A stretch of DNA of 64,000 nt from Chitinibacter tainanensis DSM 15459 (GTDB lineage Bacteria > Pseudomonadota > Gammaproteobacteria > Burkholderiales > Chitinibacteraceae). The stretch lies in NCBI RefSeq assembly GCF_000429785.1, contig NZ_KE386953.1, positions 239,466 through 303,465 of the forward strand, written 5' to 3'. A program made the translations under genes and the position numbers. Below the pieces are notes generated by a model, which did not search any database, was not told the origin of the DNA, and worked only from the letters and a program-made list of their open reading frames with translations. This document shows positions 9,752-19,407 of the stretch, piece by piece; the first letter of the stretch is position 1; every line of letters begins with the position of its first letter.

Positions 9752-12700
9752 GTTGCGCTCCCAGTACGGCATCCAGCGCCTCAATTAAACCCACCGGGGG
9801 TTTATGCTGCCAGATTCCAGATTCTTTAGCTTCTGGGTGCATACCCCGAATAAATAAATACATCACGCCACCAAAATCACGCTGATAGTCATACGCCGCG
9901 CCCAAGCGTTGGCGCAAATAGCGATGCCAGGCCACCACATAGAGCAGGTATTGCAGATAGTAATGCGCATCGGCCATCGCCTCGGTCAGCCGTGCGGGCT
10001 GATAGTCATCCCAGCTAGCACCCAGATGGTTGGATTTGTAATCGACGATGTAATAGCGCCCCGCATGGACGGCCACCAAGTCGATCACGCCATTTAAATA
10101 CGCCTCGATCTGCTCGGGCTTTAGCCGCTGGCTGGCGGCAATAAACGCCGCTGGCACGCCATATTGCGGCTCGGCCAGCACGGCGCAAAAGCGCCGCAGA
10201 TCCAGCGTGGGGCAATGCAGCAAAAATGGCCATTCGTTCAGCCGCTGTCGCCGGCTCAGGCTGGCCAGCGTAAAGCGCGGCTCTTCGCCGACCCCTATTG
10301 GGGTGTCTAGTACTTCACCCAGCCAATCTGCGAGATCGGAGAGCATACCCTCCTCGGGTACATCTGCAGGGCTGCTGGCCTCTGCCGATGGTAGCAAGCC
10401 AGCCTGCTGCAATTGCTGCGCGATCACTGGCCACCATTGCTGCCGCTCAGGCTGGGTAAAATCCCAGTGTTCAAACATGCCGTGCAGCGCCGTGCCGGCA
10501 TCAGCGCCACGGGTAAAGCGAAAGCGCAGCGGCCCGAGCCGCTCGCTGCTCAGCGTGGGCAAGACATCACGATCATGATCGGCGGCGTGTTCGGCCTGCT
10601 CGCTGCTGCCATGCCGCGCCACCCCGCGCGAGAGCGAAGAGAAACTCACCAGCCGCCACGGCGCGGCCCACGGGCGCGGCGGCAGCTGCGCCACCGCCAG
10701 CGTGGGCTGCTGCACCGCCGGCGGCTGATAGCGAGCCTGCAGCGGCAGTTCGCTCAGATCGCTGATACTCACCGGCCCCAAAGCCTGCAGCGCGCCGGCC
10801 AGCTCGCTGGCGCTCCACTCGCCGATTTTGCTGTGCAGCGTGGCGCCCTCTACCCGCAGCACCTGCGCCAACGCCGCGTTATTCAGCGCAGGCTTGGAGG
10901 CAGTGTGCAGTTTTTCGGTAAAGTTTGGGTAGGCCAGATACAGCCGATGCTTGGCGCGAGTCAGCGCCACATACAAGAGCCGCAACTGCTCGGCATAGCC
11001 TTCCAGCCGCGCTTGCTCGGCCGCGGCCTGCCGCGCTTCGGGGCTGCCGTGCAAGAGGGTGCGCGCTTCGCCGCTGCCGGTGTGATATTGCAACAGCTGG
11101 CCATCGCGGCTGAGCTCGGCCGGCCCGCGCCACAGCAAAGGGCAAAACACCACCGGGTATTCCAGCCCTTTGGAGGCATGAATGGTCACAATCTTCACCC
11201 GCTCGGCATCGCTTTCCAGCCGCATTTGCTGGTTTTCCGCCTGCCCATCCGGCTCGGCAATCTGCCGATCCAGCCAGGCCAGCAACAGGGCCGGGCTGGG
11301 GCGCGCGCGGGCTTCATGCTGAATCAGCTCGGCCACGTGCAGCAAATTAGTCAGCCGGCGCTCGCCATCGGCAAAACCAAGCAAGCGCGCCGGCGTGCCG
11401 CTGTGCACCAGCCAGCGGCGGAACATCGCCATAAACCCGGCTTTGCGCCATTCATCGCGCAGGGTTTGCAGCTGCTCGATCTGCGCCAGCCAGGCCGCTT
11501 CATCCGCTTGCAGCGCAATCAGCTGAGCCACACTCAGGCCCACCACCGGGCTGACCAGCGCGCGGCGTAGCAAGGCCGGATTGGCCGGCTCATTAATCGC
11601 CAGCAGCAAGGCCAGCAGCCCCTGCGCCTCGGGCGCGGCAAACACGCTCTCGCGCACCTGCGTCACCGAGGGCACACCGGCGCGCAACAAGGCACGACGC
11701 AGCTGCTCGGCATCGCGGTGGCTGCTGACCAAAATCGCAATATCCCCCGGCGCCAGCGGCCGCTCGCCCAGTGTGGCCTGCCCGGCCGCCGCGCGCTGCA
11801 AGAGCTGCACGATTTCCTGCGTTACCCCCTGCACAATCAGCTGGCGCGCAGCTTCGGCCTTGGGCGCCGGATACACAAAGGCATGCACCGCCTGCCGGTG
11901 ATCGGCGATCTGTAATTTGGATGGCCCGCTGTGCTTGGCCTTGATCTCCGGGTGCTGAATTTGCGCTTCGACAAAGGCATCAGCCGGCGCAAAAAGCCGG
12001 TTGATAAAGGCGATAATCGCTGCATCCGAGCGAAAATTGGTATCGATCGAATAGCGCCCTGTCGCCGCTTGCCGCGCCTGCAGATAGGCATACACATCGG
12101 CGCCACGAAAGGCGTAAATCGCCTGCTTGGGATCGCCCACCATAAAGAATGGCGGCGCGCTACGCGCTGCTTCTACCTCATCTATCCCGGCCTGTTCGCC
12201 CGTATCCGCCGCCCGCGGCGCGCCAAACAGCGTATCTAAGATGCAAAACTGGGTCGGATCGGTATCTTGAAATTCATCCACCAGCGCAGCGCGGTATTTC
12301 TGCCGCACCTTGGCCACCAGATGCGCGCGGCGGCGCTCGTCCTGCAAGGCGCTGGCCAAGAGATTCAGACTGTCATCAAACGACATTTGCCCCGCTGCGG
12401 CTTTGCGCAACGCCAGCTCGCGGCGCACATAGCGGCCAAAGCCCAGCAACCAATGCGCCAGATACAGCGCCAGATCTTGCTCCAGCGTAGTGCGGGTATC
12501 AATCAGCGCCTCTACCGCAGCAAAAAACTCATCGTGCGGCACGCTGTCTTGGTGTTTTTTCAGCACCGCATCGTTTAAGGCCGTCTGGGCCAAAGCTTTC
12601 AGCTCAGCTGGCAGCGGCCCATTGGGCGCAGCAAAATAGGCCTCGATGCGCGCAGTCCAGCCAGCTTCGGCCAGAAAACCCAGTTTGTTTTTCTTGAGCA

Positions 12701-13700
12701 GCCCTTGCGTGTGCAAAATGGTTAGCGCCGGCACCAGCTGCTCTGGTGCCCACAGCCCCGCACAAGCCGCGACCGCCTGCTGCCAGCGCGCGGCCACTTG
12801 CCCCAGTTCGGGGCAAGCCGGCAATGGATCCAGCCGGGCTTCATCCAGCCCCGCCCAGCGGTGCGCCATGCGCGCCAGCGCATCCACCCCCAGGCCTTTT
12901 GTCCGCCCCACCGACACTTGCGCCAGATAATTCACCCAGATGGGATCAGCGGGGTATACCTCGCTACGCCAGAAATCTCGGGCGATCTGGGCCAATACCT
13001 CTGATTCATCGCTAATCATCTCGCGATCAAAATCAAAGCCGGCCTCAAACGCTTGCTCGGTCAGCAGGCGCTGACAAAAACTGTGAATGGTTGATATCGC
13101 CGCCTGATCAAGCGTAGCCAGCGCCAGCCGCAGCTGATCCAGCAGCGGTTTCACTGCCACGCCCTGCGCCACAATCTGCGCCCACAGCGTGGCGCAAAAT
13201 GGCTCGGGCTCGCCATTGAGCAACACGGGGCTTTCGTCTTGCAGCGTTTGCGCCAGCTGCGCCAGCCGGGTGCGGATGCGGTCTTTCAGCTCGGCGGTGG
13301 CAGCCTTGGTAAAGGTCACCACTAAAATCTGCTCGGGCAGCAAGGCGCGGCTGAGATCAAACTGCGTTGCGGCGCCAGACTCTTCTGCGTCGGTATGCGC
13401 CCCCAGCACCAGCCGCGCATACAGGCCGGTGATATTGAAAGTCTTGCCAGTGCCGGCCGAGGCCTCGATCAGATTGCGCCCGCCCAGCGGCACGGTATGC
13501 ACGGCCAGTGGGGCCAGCTGCAAGGCGGCTGACTGTTGGACTGGCGGCAGCGCAGCTGCCTGGTGGGTGGGCTCTGCTTCAGCAGTAGTAGCGGCAGCGC
13601 TCAGCTCAGGCATGGCGGTAGTCTCGGTGGGGTTGGCGTTACTGCATAAATCCGGCCCGAATAAATCTGGCTGCGTGTGGATAGGCTCATTCGGCTTCAT
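9744..13700 (-). CDS. recB: Exodeoxyribonuclease V subunit beta (RecB)
   Basis: This 1318-residue 3'-5' helicase and nuclease subunit has Walker A EASAGTGKTFNITGLYARL near residues 79-97, UvrD-type motifs (VDEFQDTDPTQF, GDPKQAIYAFRGAD, TIHASKGLEYPVVF, LLYVALTRAKHRLYLAY) and a C-terminal RecB nuclease domain with GVIDLVAV...YYIVDYKSNHLG supplying the catalytic Asp-Asp-Lys. An extra N-terminal segment of about 70 residues, poor in structure and rich in Ala/Pro/Thr, precedes the helicase. Its start overlaps the recC stop (ATGA, 13697-13700). Confidence 0.97.
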   Translation of the reverse strand: MKPNEPIHTQPDLFGPDLCSNANPTETTAMPELSAAATTAEAEPTHQAAALPPVQQSAALQLAPLAVHTVPLGGRNLIEASAGTGKTFNITGLYARLVLGAHTDAEESGAATQFDLSRALLPEQILVVTFTKAATAELKDRIRTRLAQLAQTLQDESPVLLNGEPEPFCATLWAQIVAQGVAVKPLLDQLRLALATLDQAAISTIHSFCQRLLTEQAFEAGFDFDREMISDESEVLAQIARDFWRSEVYPADPIWVNYLAQVSVGRTKGLGVDALARMAHRWAGLDEARLDPLPACPELGQVAARWQQAVAACAGLWAPEQLVPALTILHTQGLLKKNKLGFLAEAGWTARIEAYFAAPNGPLPAELKALAQTALNDAVLKKHQDSVPHDEFFAAVEALIDTRTTLEQDLALYLAHWLLGFGRYVRRELALRKAAAGQMSFDDSLNLLASALQDERRRAHLVAKVRQKYRAALVDEFQDTDPTQFCILDTLFGAPRAADTGEQAGIDEVEAARSAPPFFMVGDPKQAIYAFRGADVYAYLQARQAATGRYSIDTNFRSDAAIIAFINRLFAPADAFVEAQIQHPEIKAKHSGPSKLQIADHRQAVHAFVYPAPKAEAARQLIVQGVTQEIVQLLQRAAAGQATLGERPLAPGDIAILVSSHRDAEQLRRALLRAGVPSVTQVRESVFAAPEAQGLLALLLAINEPANPALLRRALVSPVVGLSVAQLIALQADEAAWLAQIEQLQTLRDEWRKAGFMAMFRRWLVHSGTPARLLGFADGERRLTNLLHVAELIQHEARARPSPALLLAWLDRQIAEPDGQAENQQMRLESDAERVKIVTIHASKGLEYPVVFCPLLWRGPAELSRDGQLLQYHTGSGEARTLLHGSPEARQAAAEQARLEGYAEQLRLLYVALTRAKHRLYLAYPNFTEKLHTASKPALNNAALAQVLRVEGATLHSKIGEWSASELAGALQALGPVSISDLSELPLQARYQPPAVQQPTLAVAQLPPRPWAAPWRLVSFSSLSRGVARHGSSEQAEHAADHDRDVLPTLSSERLGPLRFRFTRGADAGTALHGMFEHWDFTQPERQQWWPVIAQQLQQAGLLPSAEASSPADVPEEGMLSDLADWLGEVLDTPIGVGEEPRFTLASLSRRQRLNEWPFLLHCPTLDLRRFCAVLAEPQYGVPAAFIAASQRLKPEQIEAYLNGVIDLVAVHAGRYYIVDYKSNHLGASWDDYQPARLTEAMADAHYYLQYLLYVVAWHRYLRQRLGAAYDYQRDFGGVMYLFIRGMHPEAKESGIWQHKPPVGLIEALDAVLGAQHD

Positions 13701-16700
13701 AGTGCCTCCGGCGTGGCGGCCTGGCGGGCCAAATCGGCGCGTAAACTACTGCGGCTCAGGTGAGCGAAAAGCGGGACCAATAGTCGCTCGCTCCAGTCGG
13801 CAAATTCATCCCGCCATGGGCTCTCCTCGGCCAGCGGATCTTCCGGCCACAGCAATTGAATGGCCGGATCGGCATATTCGCCCTGCTTGTCAAAGCTGTC
13901 GTACCAGCTTTTGCTCAGGACATCCCAACGCCGCTCCGGCTCGGCCGTCTGCCACTGCAGCGCAGTTTTGCTAAACCAGGCCTGCGGGCGTTGCCAATGC
14001 GCCAGCGCAAAGGCCAGCACGGTATTGAGCTCGCTCAGCGCCGTGGCAGCACTCAGCGGGGCAAAACACCAGACTTCCTCCGGCGCCAGCACCCGCGTTG
14101 GCGCCGTGCCGCCCAGCGCGCAATACGCCAAATGCCGCAGCCAGAAGCGCAGTACCTCGCGCGGAAAAACCTTGCTACGCTCAATAAGCTGCCCGGCCGG
14201 ATACAGCCGATCCAGCGTGACGGCCAGCGGGTAGCTCTGACCCGCGTGGCTGAGCGCCAGCCATTCGCTCAGCACCTGTTCATCCGCCGCGCCGCGATAG
14301 CTCGGTAGCGCCTGGCGCAAGGCATCGGCGGCCTCGATTTCGCGCGCCAGCAGCAAGCGCCCGGGCGTGCCCAGCGGCACCTGCCCTTGCGCGGCCAACA
14401 GCTCGGCCGCTGCCGGGCCGTATTGCAAGGTGCGCTCGCGCACCAGCCGGTCGGCAAAATCGCGCAGATCAAATGGCTCGTCTTCCGGCAGCGCGCCGGC
14501 GGCTTCGTCCAGATTCAGCTGCGCGCGGTAGCGCAGGAAAAAGGTGGCGGGCTTGCTTAGGCATTCGGCCAACAGGCCCAGCGTTAAGGTGGGTAGCGGC
14601 GGGATTTCGTCGGCACCGGCCAGCACGGGCGCCACGGCTGCATCACCCGTGCCCGTTGCCAGCTCGCTCGGGCCTTGTAGCAGCCGCCGCGCAGCATCAC
14701 CCCACAGCGGATTAAACGACTGCACCGGGGTATCTGGCTGAAAGCTTTGTGGGCTAAAGACTTGCAGCGGATACTCCGTATAAATCTGCGCGAGCAAAGC
14801 GCTACCATCGTCATCGCTACTAGCGGCAAAGCCTTGGCGGACGACATCCAGCACATCGGCCACCAGCACCGACGGCGGATAAGCCTCGTTATCACGCACC
14901 CCGCGCCCCACCCACGATAAATACAAGCCATCGCGCGCCGCGAGCAGGATTTCTAAAAACAGATAGCGGTCATCCAGCCGGCGCGAACGATCGCCCAGCC
15001 GCGGGTTTTGCGCGATAAGATCAAAGCCCGCCTGCGGCGGATTGCGCGGAAAATCGCTTTCATTCAACCCCAGCACGGCAATGCGCCGGAACGGCAGCCC
15101 GCGCATCGGCACCATGGTACAAAACGTCACCCCGCGCGAAACAAAGCCCGAGCCCCGGCTGCTGGTATCAAAGCGATGGGTCAACCAATCGAGCACCACC
15201 AGTCGCGAGACGCTGGTATTGAGCTCAGCCAAAGCGGCCTCTTCCGCCAGCGCCGCCAGCGTGCTGCGGATGGCTTGCAAGAGCAGACGCTCGGCATCCT
15301 GATGCGGGTCGAAAAGGAAAAACGCCTCCAGTAGTTGCAGCGCCTCCGTACTCCACTCGGCCAAGGTGCGCGCCGGCTGCAGCCGCTGGCGCCAGCTCGC
15401 CAGTGCGCTGATCACCGCTTGCAGTTTGGCCAGCAAGACCACTTGCGAGCCTTCCAGATCATCCCACGGCGCCAGCCCCTGCCACAGCGGCAATGCCTCG
15501 CCCGCCTGCGCTTGCGGCAGTGCCGCGCCCAAAATCAGGCTATCGAGCCCCGCTTGCCAGGTATTGGCCGCGCCCAGCTCCGCCAGCCCCGGGGCCGCGG
15601 CCAGCACTTCGGCACGGTGGGCTGCATCCAGCCCCCAGCGGATGCCGGCGCTACTAATCCAGTGTTGCAGCGTCGCCAGTTCATCCGCGCTAATGCCAAA
15701 ACGCGCCGCCAGCTGCGGGTTTTCCAAGAGGCCAAAGACTTCATCGGCGGTGCAGCGGCTGGCCGGCAGATTAAAGAGCTGCAAAAACACGGCGATCGCC
15801 GGGCATTCTTGCGCGGTTGTCAGATCAGCAATATTAAATGGCAGCGCCGGCGCACCCGCCGCCGCCGCGCCACCAAACACCGCCTCGATCAGCGGCGCAT
15901 ACGGCCCTAGATCAGGCAGCAGCACGGCAATATCGGCCGCCAGCAGCGTTGGATCGGCCGCGAGCCAGTGGCAAATCTGATCGTGCAGTACTTCCACTTC
16001 GCGCATCGGGCTGTGGCAGCTATGAAAACTTAGCGAGCGATCTTGCGCCGGCACCACATAGCGGCTCACAGCGCCCGGCGCATCGCCGCGCTGCCGCAGA
16101 TTGAGAATATCGGATTGCAATTGCTGCAGCAGACTTGGGCTGGCCAGATCCGCCGCCGGATCAAGAAACAGCGGCCCATCGCCGCCCATGGTCCACGGAA
16201 AAGCCTCGGTCACTGCGCGATAAAAATCACGCCCGGCCTTGCCCATACTGGCCAGCAGCGGATGGCCAACATCCAGATAGAGGCTTTCTTGCGGCCGGGC
16301 CAATTGCTGCCGCGCCTGCGCTTGCGGGCTCACAATCGCGCCCCAGTCTTCGCGACAAGGGTTAAGCAAAAATAGATTCACATCGATATGCTCGGCCAGC
16401 GCGCCCAGCACATCGATATAAGCGGGCGGCATGCTCGCTAGGCCAAACACGGTGAGCCGTTCGGGTAAATGTTGCGGCGCCTCGTGCGCCCAGCGGGCAA
16501 AAAGCTGCACAAACATCTCGGCCCGGTGCGGCACTGGCGCACCCAAGCCAGCCTGCGCTAGCGTGCCCTGCTGAATGGCCTGATGCGCCTCGCGCCACAG
16601 GGCGGCCTGCCAGGCTTCATCGGGCCCCAAGTTACCCACCAGCCGGCCGGCTTCCCACTCGGCGATCCAGTCGCGGCGAAACACCAGATACTGATCAAAC

Positions 16701-17104
16701 ACATCGGCCAGCTTACCGGCGAGCGCCATGCGCCGGCGCTCATCGCCTTCCTGCAAATAGGCCGCCACGATCGGGCTTTGCGTGCGCGCCGCCGAGCGAG
16801 GCAAAATCTCGAACAGCCGCCAGGCTAGCGCCGCCGAGCCATAGGGCGAATCTTTCGGTAGCCCCGGCAAGGCTTGCTGCAAGAGTTGCCAGACAAAACC
16901 GGCCGGCAAGGCAAAATCCACCCCGGCGCAAATACCGGTGCGCCGCGCCAGCGCAAAGCGCAGCCAGCGTTCCATCCCCTTGCTGGAGACGATGATTTTT
17001 TCATTGGCCAGCGGATCAGTCAGCGGCACCTCGATCAGGGCCAGCATCAGTTCAAACAGGTTTTCCAGCCGGTTGGACTGAAATAGATTGAGACGCGCAG
17101 TCAT
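13697..17104 (-). CDS. recC: Exodeoxyribonuclease V subunit gamma (RecC)
   Basis: This 1135-residue RecC begins LNLFQSNRLENLFELM, the family's signature start, and has the inactive helicase-like fold that recognises Chi (e.g. ISSKGMERWL; HSCHSPMREVEVLHDQI; LGLNESDFPRN). It is the first gene of the recCBD operon. AAGGAAA lies 6-7 nt before the ATG. The YbjD-like gene is divergent, 138 nt away, so promoters for both probably share 17105-17242; I see no strong consensus there. Confidence 0.96.
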   Translation of the reverse strand: MTARLNLFQSNRLENLFELMLALIEVPLTDPLANEKIIVSSKGMERWLRFALARRTGICAGVDFALPAGFVWQLLQQALPGLPKDSPYGSAALAWRLFEILPRSAARTQSPIVAAYLQEGDERRRMALAGKLADVFDQYLVFRRDWIAEWEAGRLVGNLGPDEAWQAALWREAHQAIQQGTLAQAGLGAPVPHRAEMFVQLFARWAHEAPQHLPERLTVFGLASMPPAYIDVLGALAEHIDVNLFLLNPCREDWGAIVSPQAQARQQLARPQESLYLDVGHPLLASMGKAGRDFYRAVTEAFPWTMGGDGPLFLDPAADLASPSLLQQLQSDILNLRQRGDAPGAVSRYVVPAQDRSLSFHSCHSPMREVEVLHDQICHWLAADPTLLAADIAVLLPDLGPYAPLIEAVFGGAAAAGAPALPFNIADLTTAQECPAIAVFLQLFNLPASRCTADEVFGLLENPQLAARFGISADELATLQHWISSAGIRWGLDAAHRAEVLAAAPGLAELGAANTWQAGLDSLILGAALPQAQAGEALPLWQGLAPWDDLEGSQVVLLAKLQAVISALASWRQRLQPARTLAEWSTEALQLLEAFFLFDPHQDAERLLLQAIRSTLAALAEEAALAELNTSVSRLVVLDWLTHRFDTSSRGSGFVSRGVTFCTMVPMRGLPFRRIAVLGLNESDFPRNPPQAGFDLIAQNPRLGDRSRRLDDRYLFLEILLAARDGLYLSWVGRGVRDNEAYPPSVLVADVLDVVRQGFAASSDDDGSALLAQIYTEYPLQVFSPQSFQPDTPVQSFNPLWGDAARRLLQGPSELATGTGDAAVAPVLAGADEIPPLPTLTLGLLAECLSKPATFFLRYRAQLNLDEAAGALPEDEPFDLRDFADRLVRERTLQYGPAAAELLAAQGQVPLGTPGRLLLAREIEAADALRQALPSYRGAADEQVLSEWLALSHAGQSYPLAVTLDRLYPAGQLIERSKVFPREVLRFWLRHLAYCALGGTAPTRVLAPEEVWCFAPLSAATALSELNTVLAFALAHWQRPQAWFSKTALQWQTAEPERRWDVLSKSWYDSFDKQGEYADPAIQLLWPEDPLAEESPWRDEFADWSERLLVPLFAHLSRSSLRADLARQAATPEAL

Positions 17105-17242
17105 GGGGTTTCCTTGCCGTTCAGCCGGCTATTTTAGCCCAGATTCGGGGCTGACTTCATTCTGACAACAGCAGCGCCATCTCGGTGTCGCAAGCTGCGC
17201 AAGCACGGGTAGATTTGTTAGACTGAGCCATCTTGTTGGCCT

Positions 17243-18982
17243 GTGCACATCATGCAACTGACCCGACTGCAAGTGACCAATTTTCGCGGCATTAGCCAGA
17301 TTGATCTGCATCTGGATGCCGCTGCCACCGCGCTCTTTGGCGAAAACAACTGGGGCAAAACCAGCCTGATTGTGGCGCTGTGCCGCTGTCTGACCGCGCC
17401 ACAACCGGTGGATACCCTGTTTAGCCACGAAGATTTTCATCGTGTGCACAATACCCGGGCCAGTATTGCCCGGCGACTCAATATCACACTGTACTTTCAG
17501 GGCAATACCCCCGGGGATGAATTTGCGCCACTGTGCTGGCATAGCTGGCGCAACCCTGAAGATGGCAGTGAAGATGCGCACGAGCCGATGTTGGCGCTGC
17601 GCTTTAGCGCCGAGCGCTTTGGCCATCATGAAATCCGTGCGCGGCGCAGTTTTATTCACCCTGATGGTAGCGAAATCGAGCACCCAGCGACCGACCAGCT
17701 GGCCGATACCCTGATCCGCCTGCACCCGGTGTTGCGCTTTCGCGATATGCAGCTCACCGACTGGCTGGAACACCCGCGGCTGGCCAGCCGGCCGCAAGAC
17801 AGCCAGCTCACCCTCCCAGCGAGCGACGCAGTGCGGCAGGTCTTCGAGCGGATACTGACGCTGCCGCATCAGCTGCATCCGCAGGAATTACGCCAGGGGC
17901 TGGCCGCCATGCAGCAGCTGCTGAGCGAAAACACCAATCTGCTCGCGCGCGAGAGCAACCCCAATCAGCGCCTAGCCGAGCAAATTGCCAACGCCCCGCT
18001 CAATTTTCGCGATGAAGATAATCTGCTGGAAATCGCCCAGCGCTCGGGCTCGAATCTGCGCCGCATGGCGCTGCTGATGCTGATCGGTGCGCTGCTGCAT
18101 GCGCGTGGCGAAGATGCCCTTAGCCACGAAGCCCAACCCATTATGGTGATGGAAGACCCGGAAACGCATTTACACCCGATTCAGCTGGGTTTGCTATGGG
18201 GGCTGATCGAGCAGCTGCCGCTGCAAAAAATCATCACCACCAATCATGGCGACTTACTGGCCAGCTTTCCGCAGCAAGCACTCAGGCGGCTAGTGCGCAA
18301 AGCCCATTCGGTGCATGTGTATCAGCTGGGGGACGCCGCGCTGTCGATGGCCGATGCGCGCAAAGTGGCGTTTCATATTCGCAGCAATCGCAGCAGCAGC
18401 ATGTTTGCCCGCGTGTGGCTACTGGTGGAGGGCGAAACCGAATTCTGGCTAATCCCCGAATTAGCCCGCATTTGCGGGGTGAATTTCCCGCTGGAAGGCA
18501 TCCGCTGCGTGGAATTTGCCCAAGCGGGGCTGGCGCCACTAATCAAGTTTGCCGATCAGCTGGGCATACACTGGCACGTACTGTGTGATGGCGATGATGC
18601 GGGGCTGAAATACTGGCAGCGGGCGCAAAAGCTCTTGCGCGGCCGCGAAGAAGGCCAGCACATCACCCTCTTGCCCAGCCGTGATATCGAGCATTTTTTC
18701 TGGGAACACGGCTTTGCCGACATTTACCGCGCCGCGGGTCAGCCGCTACGTGAACCCTTGTCGCCACAACACGCGGCCGCCCTCGCGCTACAGGCGCAGC
18801 AACCCATGAGTGACGAAGACATCATCAGCCGGGCGCTGCGCTATCACAGTAAACCCGGCATGGCGCTGGAAATCGCTGAAGCTGCCGAGCTCAAGGGGCG
18901 CGAGAGCATTCCGCCGCAATTACAAACGATGTTTACCACCCTGCAAGCACTGGCCAGCAGCCTACCCGAGAGCGAAGTGTGA
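17243..18982 (+). CDS. YbjD-type OLD-family ATPase/TOPRIM endonuclease
   Basis: This 579-residue homologue of E. coli YbjD belongs to the OLD nuclease superfamily. The N-terminal ABC/SMC-like ATPase has Walker A GENNWGKTSL (residues 33-42) and a Walker B MVMEDPETHLHP. The C-terminal TOPRIM nuclease has LLVEGETE (about 392-399) and DGDDAG (about 448-453). OLD proteins are ATP-regulated DNA nucleases; phage P2 Old kills recBC mutants, and several anti-phage systems use the same architecture. It sits head to head with recC and is translationally coupled to a small membrane protein through a GTGA overlap. The role of YbjD itself is not settled. Confidence 0.88.
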   Translation: MHIMQLTRLQVTNFRGISQIDLHLDAAATALFGENNWGKTSLIVALCRCLTAPQPVDTLFSHEDFHRVHNTRASIARRLNITLYFQGNTPGDEFAPLCWHSWRNPEDGSEDAHEPMLALRFSAERFGHHEIRARRSFIHPDGSEIEHPATDQLADTLIRLHPVLRFRDMQLTDWLEHPRLASRPQDSQLTLPASDAVRQVFERILTLPHQLHPQELRQGLAAMQQLLSENTNLLARESNPNQRLAEQIANAPLNFRDEDNLLEIAQRSGSNLRRMALLMLIGALLHARGEDALSHEAQPIMVMEDPETHLHPIQLGLLWGLIEQLPLQKIITTNHGDLLASFPQQALRRLVRKAHSVHVYQLGDAALSMADARKVAFHIRSNRSSSMFARVWLLVEGETEFWLIPELARICGVNFPLEGIRCVEFAQAGLAPLIKFADQLGIHWHVLCDGDDAGLKYWQRAQKLLRGREEGQHITLLPSRDIEHFFWEHGFADIYRAAGQPLREPLSPQHAAALALQAQQPMSDEDIISRALRYHSKPGMALEIAEAAELKGRESIPPQLQTMFTTLQALASSLPESEV

Positions 18983-19365
18983 AGCGGAGCCAATCCATTA
19001 AGCAAGACCACAGCCCAATAGCCCCGCCGCGTTCACACTGGCAACGCCAAGTGGTACTGCCCAGCCACTGGCAATGGCTCTTCACCCTGCTGGGGCTGGG
19101 CGTGAGCTATCTGGTGCATTTTTTCTTGCTGTTTGTAATCGGGGTCGGCCATATGAGGCCGGGCCTACCCGGCTGGTTTACATTGGCTTCGCTATTGCTG
19201 CAGCTCATCCCACTGGCTGCTGCTGCCTTAGTTAGCTTGGCGCTGTTGTGGAGCTGGCAACGCCGCCACGTGTGGCTGTGGCTCACATTATTTGGCTGGG
19301 TCTGCCTTAGCCTGCCAATTTTTGCTGAACTCGCGCGGCAATATGGGCGCACGGTGGGGCAATAA
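18979..19365 (+). CDS. Small membrane protein coupled to the OLD-family gene
   Basis: This 128-residue protein is not recognised from any family. It has a basic N-terminus, three predicted membrane helices (about 33-53, 64-86 and 92-110) and a short C-terminal tail. The GTG start (18979) overlaps the stop of the OLD-family gene as GTGA, so the two are very likely co-translated. The stop codon lies inside the A-run that forms the T-tract of the opposite-strand terminator. Confidence 0.6.
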   Translation: MKRSQSIKQDHSPIAPPRSHWQRQVVLPSHWQWLFTLLGLGVSYLVHFFLLFVIGVGHMRPGLPGWFTLASLLLQLIPLAAAALVSLALLWSWQRRHVWLWLTLFGWVCLSLPIFAELARQYGRTVGQ

Positions 19366-19387
19366 AAAACCGCCGCAGCGGCGGCGG
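19362..19387 (-). terminator. Terminator of the outer-membrane barrel gene
   Basis: Read on the minus strand, a compact GC hairpin (CCGCC...GGCGG) is followed by a run of six T, 20 nt after the stop of the gene at 19408-20625. Confidence 0.85.
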
Positions 19388-19407
19388 TGTGCTGCGGCTT
19401 AGCGCCA

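Noticed and set aside
10413-11570. 385-codon open frame on the plus strand inside recB
   Set aside because: It is antisense to well-conserved RecB motifs and rich in Arg/Gln/His/Leu with no domain pattern, a GC-driven shadow frame.
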